A DNA stretch of 64,000 nt from GCA-002726655 sp046582185 (GTDB lineage Bacteria; Pseudomonadota; Gammaproteobacteria; Pseudomonadales; Azotimanducaceae). The stretch lies in contig JAYGEX010000012.1 in the NCBI GenBank assembly GCA_046582185.1, positions 48,780 through 112,779 of the forward strand. The letters are read 5' to 3'. The notes beneath the pieces were generated by a model. It was not told where the DNA came from. It saw only the letters and a program-made list of their open reading frames with translations, and ran no database searches. Below are positions 46,472 to 55,526 of the stretch, piece by piece. Position 1 is the stretch's first letter; each line of letters begins with the position of its first letter. A program made the position numbers and the translations under genes.

Positions 46472-47002
46472 GTTGATACCTTAAGTCGTCGAGATTTTGA
46501 TTGTTTACTGAGCAAACAATAGTCTGACAGAACACCAAAAATAGCAACTTGCTACTGACACTTGTAAATTGCAGCCGATGATTCGGCTCAATGATCATAT
46601 TTGCTTGTGATGGTAACTGTGTTAATAATATTTGTTCCTCAATGAACAGGCTTCAAAGGGAATTCCGCTACTCGCGCTTAACAGCAGCTCGAACCAGTAT
46701 GCAGGAGCAGAAGCTCTATTGGCGGGAAAGAGATTTAGGTGGTAGCTCTGCCAGTGGTTGATTCAGAGTGCCGCGTCTTGGGTACAGAAAATTTATGCGT
46801 CATCGATGCATCGGTTATGCCTAATGTGCCCAGGGCAAATACTCACCTGACGACGGTGATGATCGCAGAAAAGATGGTCGAGAAGCTCTGGCTCAAAGCG
46901 CAACACAAAGTGTAAAATCACGTTCTTGGGTATCAAGGGCAGGCAGGAACGGTAAAAGTCACTTCGATGTGACAACAGACATTATTATGGAAGTATTGGG
47001 TC
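46472..47002. other. gene-poor gap with a decayed GMC oxidoreductase tail
   Basis: 531 bp without an intact gene. The only recognisable content is the GMC fragment at 46745-46915, listed separately. The part from 46472 to 46745 is A/T rich next to the DDN gene and must hold the DDN promoter; I see no further coding similarity. Confidence 0.6.
46745..46915 (+). pseudogene. C-terminal remnant of a GMC oxidoreductase
   Basis: In frame, the stretch reads VVDSECRVLGTENLCVIDAS, then VMPNVPRANTHLTT and MIAEKMVEKL, ending at a TAA at 46913. This is the conserved C-terminus of glucose-methanol-choline oxidoreductases (choline dehydrogenase type), including the NTHLTT equivalent of the NTNLPT flavin segment. 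The preceding 500 residues are absent, so the gene has been deleted down to its tail. Confidence 0.8.
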
Positions 47003-47629
47003 ATGAGTAGTTGTTGTAACGAAACGGCGAATGCAATCGAAAAGCTGCGGGCTAAACAATCCAGCACGCTCAAAATCGTGCTGGCGATTAACTGCATCAT
47101 GTTCGTTGTTGAATTCTCCGCTGGCTTTGTCGCTTCGTCGATTGCTCTGATGGCGGACTCCCTGGATATGCTGGGTGATGCTTTTGTCTATGGCTTCAGC
47201 CTCTACGTCGTGTCCAGGGACGATGGCTGGAAAGCAAGGGCAGCTTATGCCAAGGCCGCGGTAATGTTTCTGTTTGGCTTGTTCGTACTTATGCAGGTCG
47301 TTGTTCGGCTAATCTATATAGAGACTCCTCAATTTGAAATCATGGGCGCTGTCGGTTTGATAGCATTGGCCGCAAATGCTTACTGCCTGTTTCTTCTGAC
47401 GCGTCACAGGGAAGAAGATGTCAACATGCGCTCGGTTTGGTTGTGTTCAAGAAATGACATTATTGCGAATGTATCTGTGCTGATTGCTGGTCTGGGCGTG
47501 CTGGTGACTGCCAGTCACTGGCCGGATATTGTTGTTGGTCTGGGCATTGCGATACTGTTTATCCGCACCTCTTTCTCCGTCTTTAAGGACGCGCGAGTAA
47601 CTATGCTTAACTACCAGACTTCCAGCTAG
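47003..47629 (+). CDS. cation diffusion facilitator (CDF) family transporter, short form
   Basis: A 208-residue inner-membrane protein with six predicted helices. Metal-site residues are seen in LMADSLDMLGDA (helix 2) and CSRNDIIANVSV (helix 5, Asn-Asp in place of the usual His/Ser-Asp). It lacks the C-terminal cytoplasmic domain of longer CDF proteins. An N-terminal CC pair (SSCCNE) may touch metal. Efflux of zinc, cobalt or iron is likely. Confidence 0.87.
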   Translation: MSSCCNETANAIEKLRAKQSSTLKIVLAINCIMFVVEFSAGFVASSIALMADSLDMLGDAFVYGFSLYVVSRDDGWKARAAYAKAAVMFLFGLFVLMQVVVRLIYIETPQFEIMGAVGLIALAANAYCLFLLTRHREEDVNMRSVWLCSRNDIIANVSVLIAGLGVLVTASHWPDIVVGLGIAILFIRTSFSVFKDARVTMLNYQTSS

Positions 47630-47677
47630 CCCCCGTCCAATAAAAGACGGCTGGCTGTGTTGCTCCGCTCGAAAGTA

Positions 47678-47729
47678 GTACTACTTTAAAATCGGTACTA
47701 CTTTGAAATCAGTGCTAATTGTAAAATCC
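47678..47729. repeat. three tandem 17-18 bp repeats at the nitroreductase 3' end
   Basis: Units GTACTACTTTAAAATCG (47678), GTACTACTTTGAAATCA (47695) and a degenerate GTGCTAATTGTAAAATCC (47712) abut; the last contains the nitroreductase stop codon. They resemble the 19 bp array at 1350 (shared GTACTTTA-like core), hinting at a dispersed family. Confidence 0.65.
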
Positions 47730-48392
47730 AACAAAGGATGCAACTTCTGAAACTGGTCGGCGGCGTGATACCACGCTATTGGCTGGAAACTCCTCGTCTG
47801 GATATCCCATGGCGACGCAAATCATAATAACCTGGTCATCTGGAATACCGGCATGTTCACGGACAACTGGCGATTGCATAATGCCTTGACTGTTAACGAC
47901 GGCACCGAGTCCCTTGGACCAGGCAGCCTGTACCAGGCCGTTGACGGCAGCGCCACAATCAAATTGCGCAATATCACCATCTTGCAGTTCCTTGTCGAAA
48001 GTCACGACGATGCACAACGGTGCATCAAATTGTCTGAAACCGCGCAGTATCCAGTCCTGCCTCTTTTCAGCATCGTCTCGCTCGATACCCATTGCCTGGA
48101 ATAGTTGTATTGCGATGTCTATTTGTCTTCTTCGGTGTTCGCCTTCATAGGCACCGTGGGAGCGAATCTCTCGAGAGGGGGTAACGCCAGCAAGGTTAAG
48201 TTCTGTATTGCCCTTCCTGATTTTCTCCAGCGGCTCGCCGGTGACCACATAGAAATGCCAGGGCTGGGTATTCATCGATGATGGTGATCTGGTAGCAAGT
48301 TCGATAACTTCCTCAATCACCTTTTGTGGTACAGCATCCGGTTTGTATCCACGAATGCTGCGGCGCCCTTTGACTACGTCCTCAAATTCCAA
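47715..48392 (-). CDS. nitroreductase family flavoprotein
   Basis: A 225-residue FMN protein. RRSIRGYKPDAVP and RSPSSMNTQPWHFYVV at the N-terminus and the C-terminal CVAMGYPDEEFPAN are standard for the NfnB/BluB-like nitroreductase fold. Substrate is unknown; quinones, nitroaromatics or enones are common. Sits next to arylamine N-acetyltransferase on the same strand (142 bp gap), consistent with aromatic amine detoxification. Confidence 0.92.
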   Translation of the reverse strand: MEFEDVVKGRRSIRGYKPDAVPQKVIEEVIELATRSPSSMNTQPWHFYVVTGEPLEKIRKGNTELNLAGVTPSREIRSHGAYEGEHRRRQIDIAIQLFQAMGIERDDAEKRQDWILRGFRQFDAPLCIVVTFDKELQDGDIAQFDCGAAVNGLVQAAWSKGLGAVVNSQGIMQSPVVREHAGIPDDQVIMICVAMGYPDEEFPANSVVSRRRPVSEVASFVGFYN

Positions 48393-48534
48393 TTCTCGTT
48401 GCTCCTGAAATATTGTGCTGTGGCGATCATCATCTCAGGACTTGAATTTTTAGCAATTCATTTGGCGAACATCAATTTTTGTTATGTCGGGTGATTCGCT
48501 CGACGTATTTGATATTGCCAGGCATAGCTCAACC

Positions 48535-49335
48535 TTACCCAAACAGCTCCTCATGCCGCGCAAGGATGTTTGGCCAAATTTTGTGTATCTCCGGAATTTT
48601 TAGCCCAAATTTATTCTCCAGAGTTTCAGACAATTCTGCAGCTGAATTCAGAAGTGTCTTCTCCATCCCCGCAGCGGTTCTGTGGAAAAATACTCGGCCT
48701 AATAGAAAATGTATGCCATTGGGTAACAAGCGTTGGACGATTAAGTTCTGCCTGAACATTGAGCCTGGATCTGACTGCAAGTGCTTACAGGTATCTTGCA
48801 GTACGTCTTCATTGGCGGGTCCGAAGGTGAAATCAAAATCAGGCGGAAGTGTCCCTGGTGCATTATGGAAGCGCCATTCGTTGTCGCCTAAAGCTTCGAG
48901 TTCAAACGTTCTATAACCTTGGGTATATTTTCCCGCTTGCAGGGGTATTGGTGTTAGCAAGCCATCTCCAAGGCCCACATCTACAAGATAAGCTTGCTCT
49001 AGTTGCACGGTGAGCACGAGGTGATTGCCTAATGTTTCTTCGCCGTCTGTTTTTCGCCCGACGGCGCCCACCATGCGCATTACATCAAAGCCGCACTCTT
49101 TCAGTGCCCAGCACAGCAAGCCATTCATTTCGTAACACCAGCCGCCGCGGTTCTGAATGACGACCTTGTCAAAGATTCGATCGATATCGAAATCTAGGGG
49201 TCTTCGTAGCTGGACATCGATATTTTCGTATGGGATATGCAGGAGATGTTGATAGTGAATTGCATTCAGGCAATCGAGATCCGCTTTGATCGGCCCTTCA
49301 AATTTTATACGTGCCAGATACTGTTCTAGATTCAT
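48535..49335 (-). CDS. nat: arylamine N-acetyltransferase
   Basis: A 266-residue acetyl-CoA-dependent transferase. The catalytic triad is visible: Cys67 in NRGGWCYEMN, His105 in GNHLVLTV and Asp119 in LVDVGLGDG, nearly the positions in Salmonella NAT (69, 107, 122). Acetylates arylamines and hydrazines. Cytoplasmic. Lies between nitroreductase and PPOX genes on the same strand. Confidence 0.95.
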   Translation of the reverse strand: MNLEQYLARIKFEGPIKADLDCLNAIHYQHLLHIPYENIDVQLRRPLDFDIDRIFDKVVIQNRGGWCYEMNGLLCWALKECGFDVMRMVGAVGRKTDGEETLGNHLVLTVQLEQAYLVDVGLGDGLLTPIPLQAGKYTQGYRTFELEALGDNEWRFHNAPGTLPPDFDFTFGPANEDVLQDTCKHLQSDPGSMFRQNLIVQRLLPNGIHFLLGRVFFHRTAAGMEKTLLNSAAELSETLENKFGLKIPEIHKIWPNILARHEELFG

Positions 49336-49455
49336 TTTTGTTCCGGGCTAAATGGAATGATTAGCTTACCAAAGCATTCAATATGCACACTCAGAATGAA
49401 TACCCTTATGTGAACACGTCAAAAAGAATAACAGTTACCTGCCGTTGAACACAGA

Positions 49456-50124
49456 TTACTGCTGGTGATAGAGATTATCTTTGGCGTCCTGGGCAAGGCT
49501 GGCGTCAACCATATACACTTCTTCCCTGGTGACTCCTTCTCCTCTGATCTGGTCCAACAACATTTTACCTAGAGTCGGCATTTCAGTTCTGTCCATATGC
49601 AGGCTTACATTCCAGAGTTTTGAACGAATGAATGCCTTGGCGCAGTGGAAATAGACCTGCTCTATATCAATGACGATAGCCAGTTTTGGTGGTCTTGCTT
49701 TTTTACCATCCACCACATTGTGAACCAGCATATCCAGATACTTTGATTCGTCAGTAATATAAGCCTTGCCATTTATGCGTAGGGTCTCGTTCATTCCAGG
49801 AATCATAAAGATCATGCCTACGCCCGGGCTGATCAGAATATTCGTTAAAGAATCTGCAAGACGATTCCCTGGTCGCTCGGGAATCAGCAGGGTTGTATCG
49901 TCCATTACTTTGACAAAGCCAGCATTATCGCCACGAGGTGACGCGTCGGAATCACCTCCAGAGCTGGTAGACAGGACCAGGAATGGAGAGCGGGCAATGA
50001 AATTCCGGGTATGAGCTTCAAGTTTATTGAGTACTTTTGCTTGTGTACTCGCGTGTACCTTGCCATTGATTGCTTGCAGTGCGTCGAGGTTCTCAATAAG
50101 GGAAATGTCTGTGGGTTTTGTCAT
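49456..50124 (-). CDS. pyridoxamine 5'-phosphate oxidase-family flavoprotein
   Basis: A 222-residue split-barrel FMN-binding protein. RSPFLVLSTSSGGDSDASPRGD and the later LLIPERPGNRLADSLTNIL mark the general-stress/PPOX-like group of about 200 residues rather than true PdxH. Possibly a flavin reductase of unknown substrate. Same strand as nat, 120 bp upstream. Confidence 0.88.
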   Translation of the reverse strand: MTKPTDISLIENLDALQAINGKVHASTQAKVLNKLEAHTRNFIARSPFLVLSTSSGGDSDASPRGDNAGFVKVMDDTTLLIPERPGNRLADSLTNILISPGVGMIFMIPGMNETLRINGKAYITDESKYLDMLVHNVVDGKKARPPKLAIVIDIEQVYFHCAKAFIRSKLWNVSLHMDRTEMPTLGKMLLDQIRGEGVTREEVYMVDASLAQDAKDNLYHQQ

Positions 50125-50627
50125 TTCAGCATCCGTCGGTCATTTGTAATAGGGGGCGTGCTAAATGATAATACATCTCATTTGTAAATTGTAGGCCTGC
50201 TGTATAAGACCATGCTCCCGGGATCTCGGGATATAATGATTTGCCATAATTACAATTATGAAGGCAATCAAAGTGTCTATAAGCACCTTTTATATTTTGC
50301 TTGTACCTTATGATTTTGATTCCGCAGAGCAATTGCTGCTGTTATGCAAGGAACATGGCTTATCTATCAGCGCACTGATGACCCTTGGTAGGTAATGGAT
50401 TGGGTGACTTTGTCTGCCCTGACAGATGCACTTGGCGGTACACCGGAACAAGTTGAGAATGCAGCGGAGATTGCGACGGAGCACAATCTGGGATTGACCC
50501 GTGATCCCATTGGCGATTAGGCTATAAACGTCATTGCCGTTCCTGTCAGTATTATTGAGTGTTAAATACCTGCAGTCTGGCTCGACGCTGATCCGCTGGA
50601 AACGTATACTAAATATACAGTCAACTA
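50125..50627. other. gap with L-serine dehydratase remnants and the TetR promoter
   Basis: No intact gene. The first 175 bp contain the PPOX promoter region, and the part from about 50303 to 50520 holds decayed serine dehydratase sequence, described separately. The end carries an operator-like palindrome before the TetR gene. Confidence 0.6.
50303..50520 (+). pseudogene. L-serine dehydratase fragments
   Basis: One frame reads PYDFDSAEQLLLLCKEHGLS and ISALM before a TAA; another frame about 90 bp on reads GGTPEQVENAAEIATEHNLG, LTRDPIGD and a stop. Both blocks match L-serine ammonia-lyase (the GTPEQVENAAEI-to-LTCDPIGG region precedes an iron-sulfur Cys). Here the Cys is replaced by Arg. The sequence between and beyond is deleted or frameshifted. 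Confidence 0.75.
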
Positions 50628-50628
50628 T
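50605..50628 (+). promoter_or_regulatory. TetR promoter/operator candidate
   Basis: TATACT (50605-50610) could be a -10 element. The imperfect palindrome ACAGTCAACTAT follows at 50617-50628 and overlaps the first possible start codon. The same core (AGTCAACTAT) lies in the promoter of the next operon, so this is probably an autoregulatory operator. Confidence 0.55.
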
Positions 50629-51260
50629 TGATAGAAATTTTGGGTAGAACAAGCACCGCGAGGCAACAACTGATGGAGGCCATTTCCAGCATGATGTGGC
50701 AGGGCAATTACGGCTGCCTCACAATCGATGCGATCTGTGAGCGAGCAGATGTAAGAAAGGGTAGTTTCTATCATTTCTTTAATTCCAAGTCAGACCTCGC
50801 TGCCGCTGCGATTCAGGCAAGATGGGATGCCCGTAAGCCTGCGATGGATGCGCTGTTCTCCTCAACTATCCCTCCCATGCAACGATTAAAAGCCTATTTT
50901 GATGAGGCCAGCAGCATACAAATGCGTGCCTTTAAAGAACAAGGCAGAATGCTTGGTTGTCCTGATTTTTCGGTAGGGGCAGAGATTAGCGCTACAGCGC
51001 CGGAAATCGCAGAAAAGGTCAGGCAGATACTTCGCGGCTCACTTCAGTACTTCGAGACGGCAATACGTGATGGGAAAGCGGCTGGCGTTGTGAATGTTGA
51101 CGATGTGGCCGCCAGTGCAAGGATGGTCCTTAGTCACTATGAGGGTGTTTTAACCCAGGCCAGAATCCATAACGACCCCGATATTTTGGATGACATCTGG
51201 CCAGGCACATTGAGATTGCTGGGCATCACCTCTGATCAAGGTGCGAAGAAGTCTGTCTGA
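50628..51260 (+). CDS. TetR-family transcriptional regulator
   Basis: A 210-residue repressor. The helix-turn-helix is CERADVRKGSFYHFFNSKSDL near residues 38-58, followed by a helical ligand domain. The start is uncertain: TTG at 50628 overlaps the operator palindrome and TTG at 50640 is another choice; neither has a clear Shine-Dalgarno. Likely controls itself and the oxidoreductase operon starting at 51554. Confidence 0.9.
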   Translation: MIEILGRTSTARQQLMEAISSMMWQGNYGCLTIDAICERADVRKGSFYHFFNSKSDLAAAAIQARWDARKPAMDALFSSTIPPMQRLKAYFDEASSIQMRAFKEQGRMLGCPDFSVGAEISATAPEIAEKVRQILRGSLQYFETAIRDGKAAGVVNVDDVAASARMVLSHYEGVLTQARIHNDPDILDDIWPGTLRLLGITSDQGAKKSV

Positions 51261-51270
51261 TCGCGTCCAA

Positions 51271-51298
51271 TTGACTTTACTAAATAGTCAACTATACT
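51271..51298 (+). promoter_or_regulatory. promoter with TetR-type operator for the oxidoreductase operon
   Basis: TTGACT (51271-51276) and TATACT (51293-51298) are spaced by 16 bp. The palindrome ATAGT-CA-ACTAT (51284-51295) fills the spacer and part of the -10. Its core matches the sequence at 50617-50628 before the TetR gene. A bound repressor would block polymerase. The leader to the first gene is about 250 bp. Confidence 0.75.
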
Positions 51299-51553
51299 CT
51301 TCCCTCTCGCGATTTCGGGGGCAGTTAAGAGAGGCCCAGGTGCGGGGATTGTCGATGTCTACCATTATGGAGCCCGCCTTATTGATTCAATTTGTCTGCA
51401 ACACGGGCATAATTGCGGGTAAAAAGTTACAGGTAATTGTTACTGGTTTTGCCACTGGAATTGCCGCAATCTATGAAACAAAGGTGCGGCGGCGTCATTT
51501 GCCGTTAACACTAAAATAAGCTGAAACGAAGATAATATTAGGGAGTTTAGATA

Positions 51554-52402
51554 ATGAAGATTGGTGTCGTATTTCCACAGACCGAATTAGGGTCAGATCC
51601 AGCAACCATCGCAAGGTTTGCGACTACTGCCGAGTCACTTGGTTATGATCACATACTTGCATATGATCATGTTCTTGGTGCGAGCACCGCCAGCCGTCCG
51701 GACTGGCAAGGGCCGTACACCACTGAAAGTATGTTTCAGGAGCCCTTGGTACTGTTCAGCTATCTCGCTGGATTGACTAAGACTATCGAATTGGTCACCG
51801 GCGTGATTATTCTTCCTCAGCGCCAGACGGCGCTCGTTGCGAAGCAAGCCGCATGCCTGGACGTGCTTTCCGGTGGCAGACTCAGATTAGGTATCGGCAC
51901 TGGCTGGAACGAAGTCGAGTACGAGGCCCTGGATTCGAACTTTAATGACCGTGGTATTCGTTCCGAAGAGCAAATTGATGTTCTTCGCAAATTGTGGAAG
52001 GACGAAGCCATTAGTTATGACGGCAAATGGCATAAAATTACCGATGCAGGCTTGAATCCATTACCTGCAAAGAGAGACATTCCTATTTGGTTAGGCGGCA
52101 TGTCACCCAAAGTAATTGATCGGGTCGCGCGGATCGCGGACGGTTGGTTCCCCTTCGCTTCAAAGGAGTTGAGGAATCAGATCAAGCAGTTGCACGAAAG
52201 CGCGAAGGAAGCGGGTCGTGATCCCGCGGATATCGGAATTGAGTGCATCATCCCAACAAATATCAGTGCAGACAGAATCAAGTCGCTTCAGGATCTTGGC
52301 GTTAGCCATGTCGCGATGGTCACGATGAATCAGAATCTACCAGACACCCAGTCCCATTTTGATGCGATTGAAGAGGCCAGAGAAACGCTGGCGAAGATTT
52401 GA
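51554..52402 (+). CDS. luciferase-like (LLM class) flavin-dependent oxidoreductase
   Basis: A 282-residue TIM-barrel oxidoreductase. DHILAYDHVLGA, LVTGVIILPQRQTALVAKQAACLDVLSGGRLRLGIGTGW-type core and PIWLGGMSPKVIDRVARIADGW match the F420-type LLM subgroup. The cofactor may be FMN or F420. AGGGAG lies eight bases before the ATG. First gene of the TetR-associated operon. Confidence 0.92.
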   Translation: MKIGVVFPQTELGSDPATIARFATTAESLGYDHILAYDHVLGASTASRPDWQGPYTTESMFQEPLVLFSYLAGLTKTIELVTGVIILPQRQTALVAKQAACLDVLSGGRLRLGIGTGWNEVEYEALDSNFNDRGIRSEEQIDVLRKLWKDEAISYDGKWHKITDAGLNPLPAKRDIPIWLGGMSPKVIDRVARIADGWFPFASKELRNQIKQLHESAKEAGRDPADIGIECIIPTNISADRIKSLQDLGVSHVAMVTMNQNLPDTQSHFDAIEEARETLAKI

Positions 52403-52498
52403 TAGCGAAATATAAAGTAAGTGAAGCTAGTGGCCGCCCGCGGGAAGCCCGGACTAAAAACAGACTCAGCGCCAAATTAGAGGTTGAATAGAGATTAC

Positions 52499-53536
52499 AT
52501 GACACAGACAAACAACATCACCAATACTCAGGTCGTACTAAAATCACGACCGGTTGGCATGCCAACTGACAATGATTTTGATGTGCTGTCCGTTCCAATT
52601 TCATCACCTGGTGAAGGAGAAATGTTATTGCGCACATTATGGTTATCGTTAGATCCATATATGAGAGGCAGAATGAGCGACCGGAAATCTTACGCCAAAC
52701 CTCTCGAGATTGGTGAGGTGATTACCGGTGGCGTCGTTAGCCAGGTGATTGAGTCCAGGAATGATGACTTTCCGGTGGGTACGATTGTTAGCGGAATGTA
52801 TGGCTGGCAATCCCATTCGATCGCAAAGGCAGATGATTATCGCTTGTATAAGGTTGATCCTAATCTTGCGCCAATCTCCACGGCGGTTGGTATAACTGGT
52901 ATGCCGGGGCAGACCGCATACTTCGGCTTGTTGCGTGTTGGTGAGCCGAAAGAAGGTGAAACCGTGGTCGTATCTGCAGCCTCTGGCGCCGTCGGCTCTG
53001 TGGTGGGCCAGATCGCAAAGATAAAAGGTGCACGAGCTATCGGTATCGCAGGCGGAAAGGAAAAGTGTGACTATGTTGTTAATGAGCTGGGCTTTGATGA
53101 GTGTGTTGATTACAAAGCTTCAAACTTTGCGGAAAAGCTCGCCGGGGTTTGCCCGGACGGGGTTGATATCTATTTTGAAAATGTCGGTGGTCCGGTACTC
53201 GACGCTGTAGCGCCTCTACTTAACAAAGGTGCACGTGTGCCGATATGTGGTTATATCTCAGCCTATAACGCCACCAGTGACGACCAGATTACGCCGCCTG
53301 AGGCTGTGTTTGCTGCCTTGGAGCATCCTCCTTTTAACCGCTTCTTCATCGTTACAGAGTGGATCGAGGAATTTGAAGAATCCACTCGGGTCCTTGGAGA
53401 ATGGATTAAAGAGGGCAAGCTAAAATATCGGGAGACTATCATTGAGGGCTTGGAAAATGCACCCAGTGCGTTTCGAATGTTGTTTACGGGCGAGAATTTT
53501 GGCAAATTAATGATTAAGGTTGCAGAGCCAGAGTAA
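52499..53536 (+). CDS. NADP-dependent medium-chain oxidoreductase (CurA/2-alkenal reductase type)
   Basis: A 345-residue zinc-independent MDR enzyme. LSLDPYMRGRMSD near the N-terminus, the Rossmann segment VVSAASGAVGSVVGQIAK, and IYFENVGG define the leukotriene B4 dehydrogenase/alkenal reductase group. The ATG at 52499 is used; a TTG at 52484 is in frame. Reduces alpha,beta-unsaturated carbonyls. Operon position 2. Confidence 0.92.
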   Translation: MTQTNNITNTQVVLKSRPVGMPTDNDFDVLSVPISSPGEGEMLLRTLWLSLDPYMRGRMSDRKSYAKPLEIGEVITGGVVSQVIESRNDDFPVGTIVSGMYGWQSHSIAKADDYRLYKVDPNLAPISTAVGITGMPGQTAYFGLLRVGEPKEGETVVVSAASGAVGSVVGQIAKIKGARAIGIAGGKEKCDYVVNELGFDECVDYKASNFAEKLAGVCPDGVDIYFENVGGPVLDAVAPLLNKGARVPICGYISAYNATSDDQITPPEAVFAALEHPPFNRFFIVTEWIEEFEESTRVLGEWIKEGKLKYRETIIEGLENAPSAFRMLFTGENFGKLMIKVAEPE

Positions 53537-53576
53537 CTTAACGACACTCCTGAATGACAAGAAAGGGATAAAGCTA

Positions 53577-54569
53577 ATGATTCAGCGGGTAATCGGGCAG
53601 ACAGAACTAAAGGTCGCAAGGGTAGGCCTTGGCTGTATGGGGTTATCTGAATTCTACGGCCCACCCACGGATATTAGGGATGCCATCAAATTGCTCCATG
53701 AGGCGATTGAATTGGGGGTTAATCATTTTGATACTGCTGAGTCCTATGGCATAGGCAGTGCTAATGAAACATTACTGGGTCAGGCATTTGCCGATCATCG
53801 CGACAAGGTGATTATCGCTACCAAGTTCGGCCCCTTGAGAGACCCTGAAACGGGAGCGCCAATTGGCCTTGATGGTTCTCGTGAGAATTGTAGACGGGCA
53901 GTGGAAGGATCACTAAAGCGCCTTCAGACCGATCATATCGATCTCTACTATTTACATCGTGTTGATCCCAATACACCTATCGAGGACACAGTCTCGGCAA
54001 TGGCAGAACTGGTGCAGGAAGGCAAAATCGGTGCGATCGGTTTGTCCGAGGCCTCTGCAGATACGATTAGACGGGCCAGTAAAATTCACGCTATATCGGC
54101 TGTTCAATCTGAATACTCGATCTTTAGTCGCGACATTGAAACTGATATCTTACCCGCCTGCGTTGACGTCGGCGCGAGTCTGGTCGCATATTCGCCGTTG
54201 GGGCGAGGCATGCTTACGGGGAGTTTCAAAGCGACAAGCATCATCGAGAAGACGGATTTCCGTGGCAGTATGCAGCCACGATTTGAAGGGGATGCCTACA
54301 CGGCCAACCTCGAACTGGTAGAGCAGATCACCAGGCTCGCGGAATCCAGGGATGTTAATTCGGCACAGGTCGCACTTGCCTGGGTGATGCAAAAAAGTGA
54401 GATCGTGCTGCCAATTGCTGGTACCACACGGCTGGAAAATCTAAAGGTCAATATTGGTTCGCAAGATCTGGTACTGAATGCAGATGAGATCAACCAATTA
54501 GATAAATTGGCTGATCGTGTTCAGGGTACAAGGTACAACGAACAAGGTATGGTGCGTTTGAACGGATAG
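53577..54569 (+). CDS. aldo/keto reductase
   Basis: A 330-residue AKR (YajO/AKR13-like). The barrel shows RVGLGCMGLSEFYG, NHFDTAESYG with the Asp and Tyr of the catalytic site, VIIATKFG with Lys and YYLHRVD with His. The ATG at 53577 follows a purine-rich stretch; an upstream frame overlaps the preceding gene. Reduces aldehydes or ketones with NADPH. Operon position 3. Confidence 0.93.
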   Translation: MIQRVIGQTELKVARVGLGCMGLSEFYGPPTDIRDAIKLLHEAIELGVNHFDTAESYGIGSANETLLGQAFADHRDKVIIATKFGPLRDPETGAPIGLDGSRENCRRAVEGSLKRLQTDHIDLYYLHRVDPNTPIEDTVSAMAELVQEGKIGAIGLSEASADTIRRASKIHAISAVQSEYSIFSRDIETDILPACVDVGASLVAYSPLGRGMLTGSFKATSIIEKTDFRGSMQPRFEGDAYTANLELVEQITRLAESRDVNSAQVALAWVMQKSEIVLPIAGTTRLENLKVNIGSQDLVLNADEINQLDKLADRVQGTRYNEQGMVRLNG

Positions 54570-54616
54570 GGGTTTAGGATAATTGAGGTAATAGATTTCA
54601 ATTGCGGGCCTGAAAG

Positions 54617-55519
54617 ATGACAGATGACAACGCAGAATATGAAGATCCCGCTCGCATGACGGTGCGCCGAATGCCTTTTTCGTTCACCAGTTCGACAGAC
54701 GCGCACTGGAATAAATCCAAACCGGAATTTTCTCAGCTGGTCAATGCTGCATCCTTTGGTATGCCGTACCTGGAGCCGTACCTAATTAAGACTATGCGGG
54801 AAGCTCGTTCGAAGATCACCGATGAACGACTGAAGGAATCACTGGATCTCTATGTCTTTCAGGAAGCCCAACATTATCAGCAGCACAAGAAATACAATGA
54901 TCAGCTTGCTGCGAGATATGACTGTGTAGCGAGCATCGAGAAGGTCCTTGCCGATGACTATAAGAGATTGGGTAAAGAGAAATCCCTGCGCTTTAACATT
55001 GCTTACGCGGAGGGTTTCGAGGCGATGGCTTTGGTCATTGGGCATATGTTGATAAATGACCGGGAGTTTCTGTTCGGTGGTAGCGATACATCTGTTGCAT
55101 CCTTAGTCCTCTGGCATTTTGTCGAAGAGATAGAACACAAAAACGTTACCTTTGAAGTATTTGAACACCTTGATGGCACATATCGTTGGCGAATATTTGG
55201 GCTCTTCTATGCTGCGACGCATATTATGTCCAGAACCGGTCAGGGCTATCGCCAATTGTTGAAGGAAGATGGTCTGTGGTCAAGCTTCGCAAGCCGCTTA
55301 AAGCTCATGAAATTGTTGGTACGAATATTTAGCAAGTTACTGCCCGGTGTATTAAGAATCTGTATGCCAGGATATCGCCCCGCCAGCGTTAAAGACCCGG
55401 AGTGGGCCAGTGATTGGGCGGAGATCTTCGAGCATGATCCCGACCAGGTGGCTCAACTTGATACCAATCGTTTTGATAGCAACATTCCGATACCGTTGGC
55501 GATACTCCAATACCGTTAG
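54617..55519 (+). CDS. predicted metal-dependent hydrolase (PF10118 family)
   Basis: A 300-residue ferritin-like helical protein. Metal ligand candidates follow the family pattern: FQEAQHYQQHKKYN, YAEGFEAMAL and WHFVEEIEHKNVTFEVF. Relatives are called metal-dependent hydrolases but activity is unproven. The C-terminus ends inside a tandem duplication (55487-55526). Last gene of the TetR-controlled operon. Confidence 0.86.
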   Translation: MTDDNAEYEDPARMTVRRMPFSFTSSTDAHWNKSKPEFSQLVNAASFGMPYLEPYLIKTMREARSKITDERLKESLDLYVFQEAQHYQQHKKYNDQLAARYDCVASIEKVLADDYKRLGKEKSLRFNIAYAEGFEAMALVIGHMLINDREFLFGGSDTSVASLVLWHFVEEIEHKNVTFEVFEHLDGTYRWRIFGLFYAATHIMSRTGQGYRQLLKEDGLWSSFASRLKLMKLLVRIFSKLLPGVLRICMPGYRPASVKDPEWASDWAEIFEHDPDQVAQLDTNRFDSNIPIPLAILQYR

Positions 55520-55526
55520 CGATACT
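55487..55526. repeat. 20 bp tandem duplication across a stop codon
   Basis: CCGATACCGTTGGCGATACT is followed directly by CCAATACCGTTAGCGATACT (two differences). The second copy holds the TAG stop of the PF10118 gene because GG became AG. Two more ACCTTTxGC half-units follow to about 55555. Confidence 0.85.

Noticed and set aside
51241..51519. 92-codon frame overlapping the TetR 3' end and the operon promoter
   Set aside because: It runs through the -35, -10 and operator; no recognisable domain. A shorter start at 51355 also lacks support.
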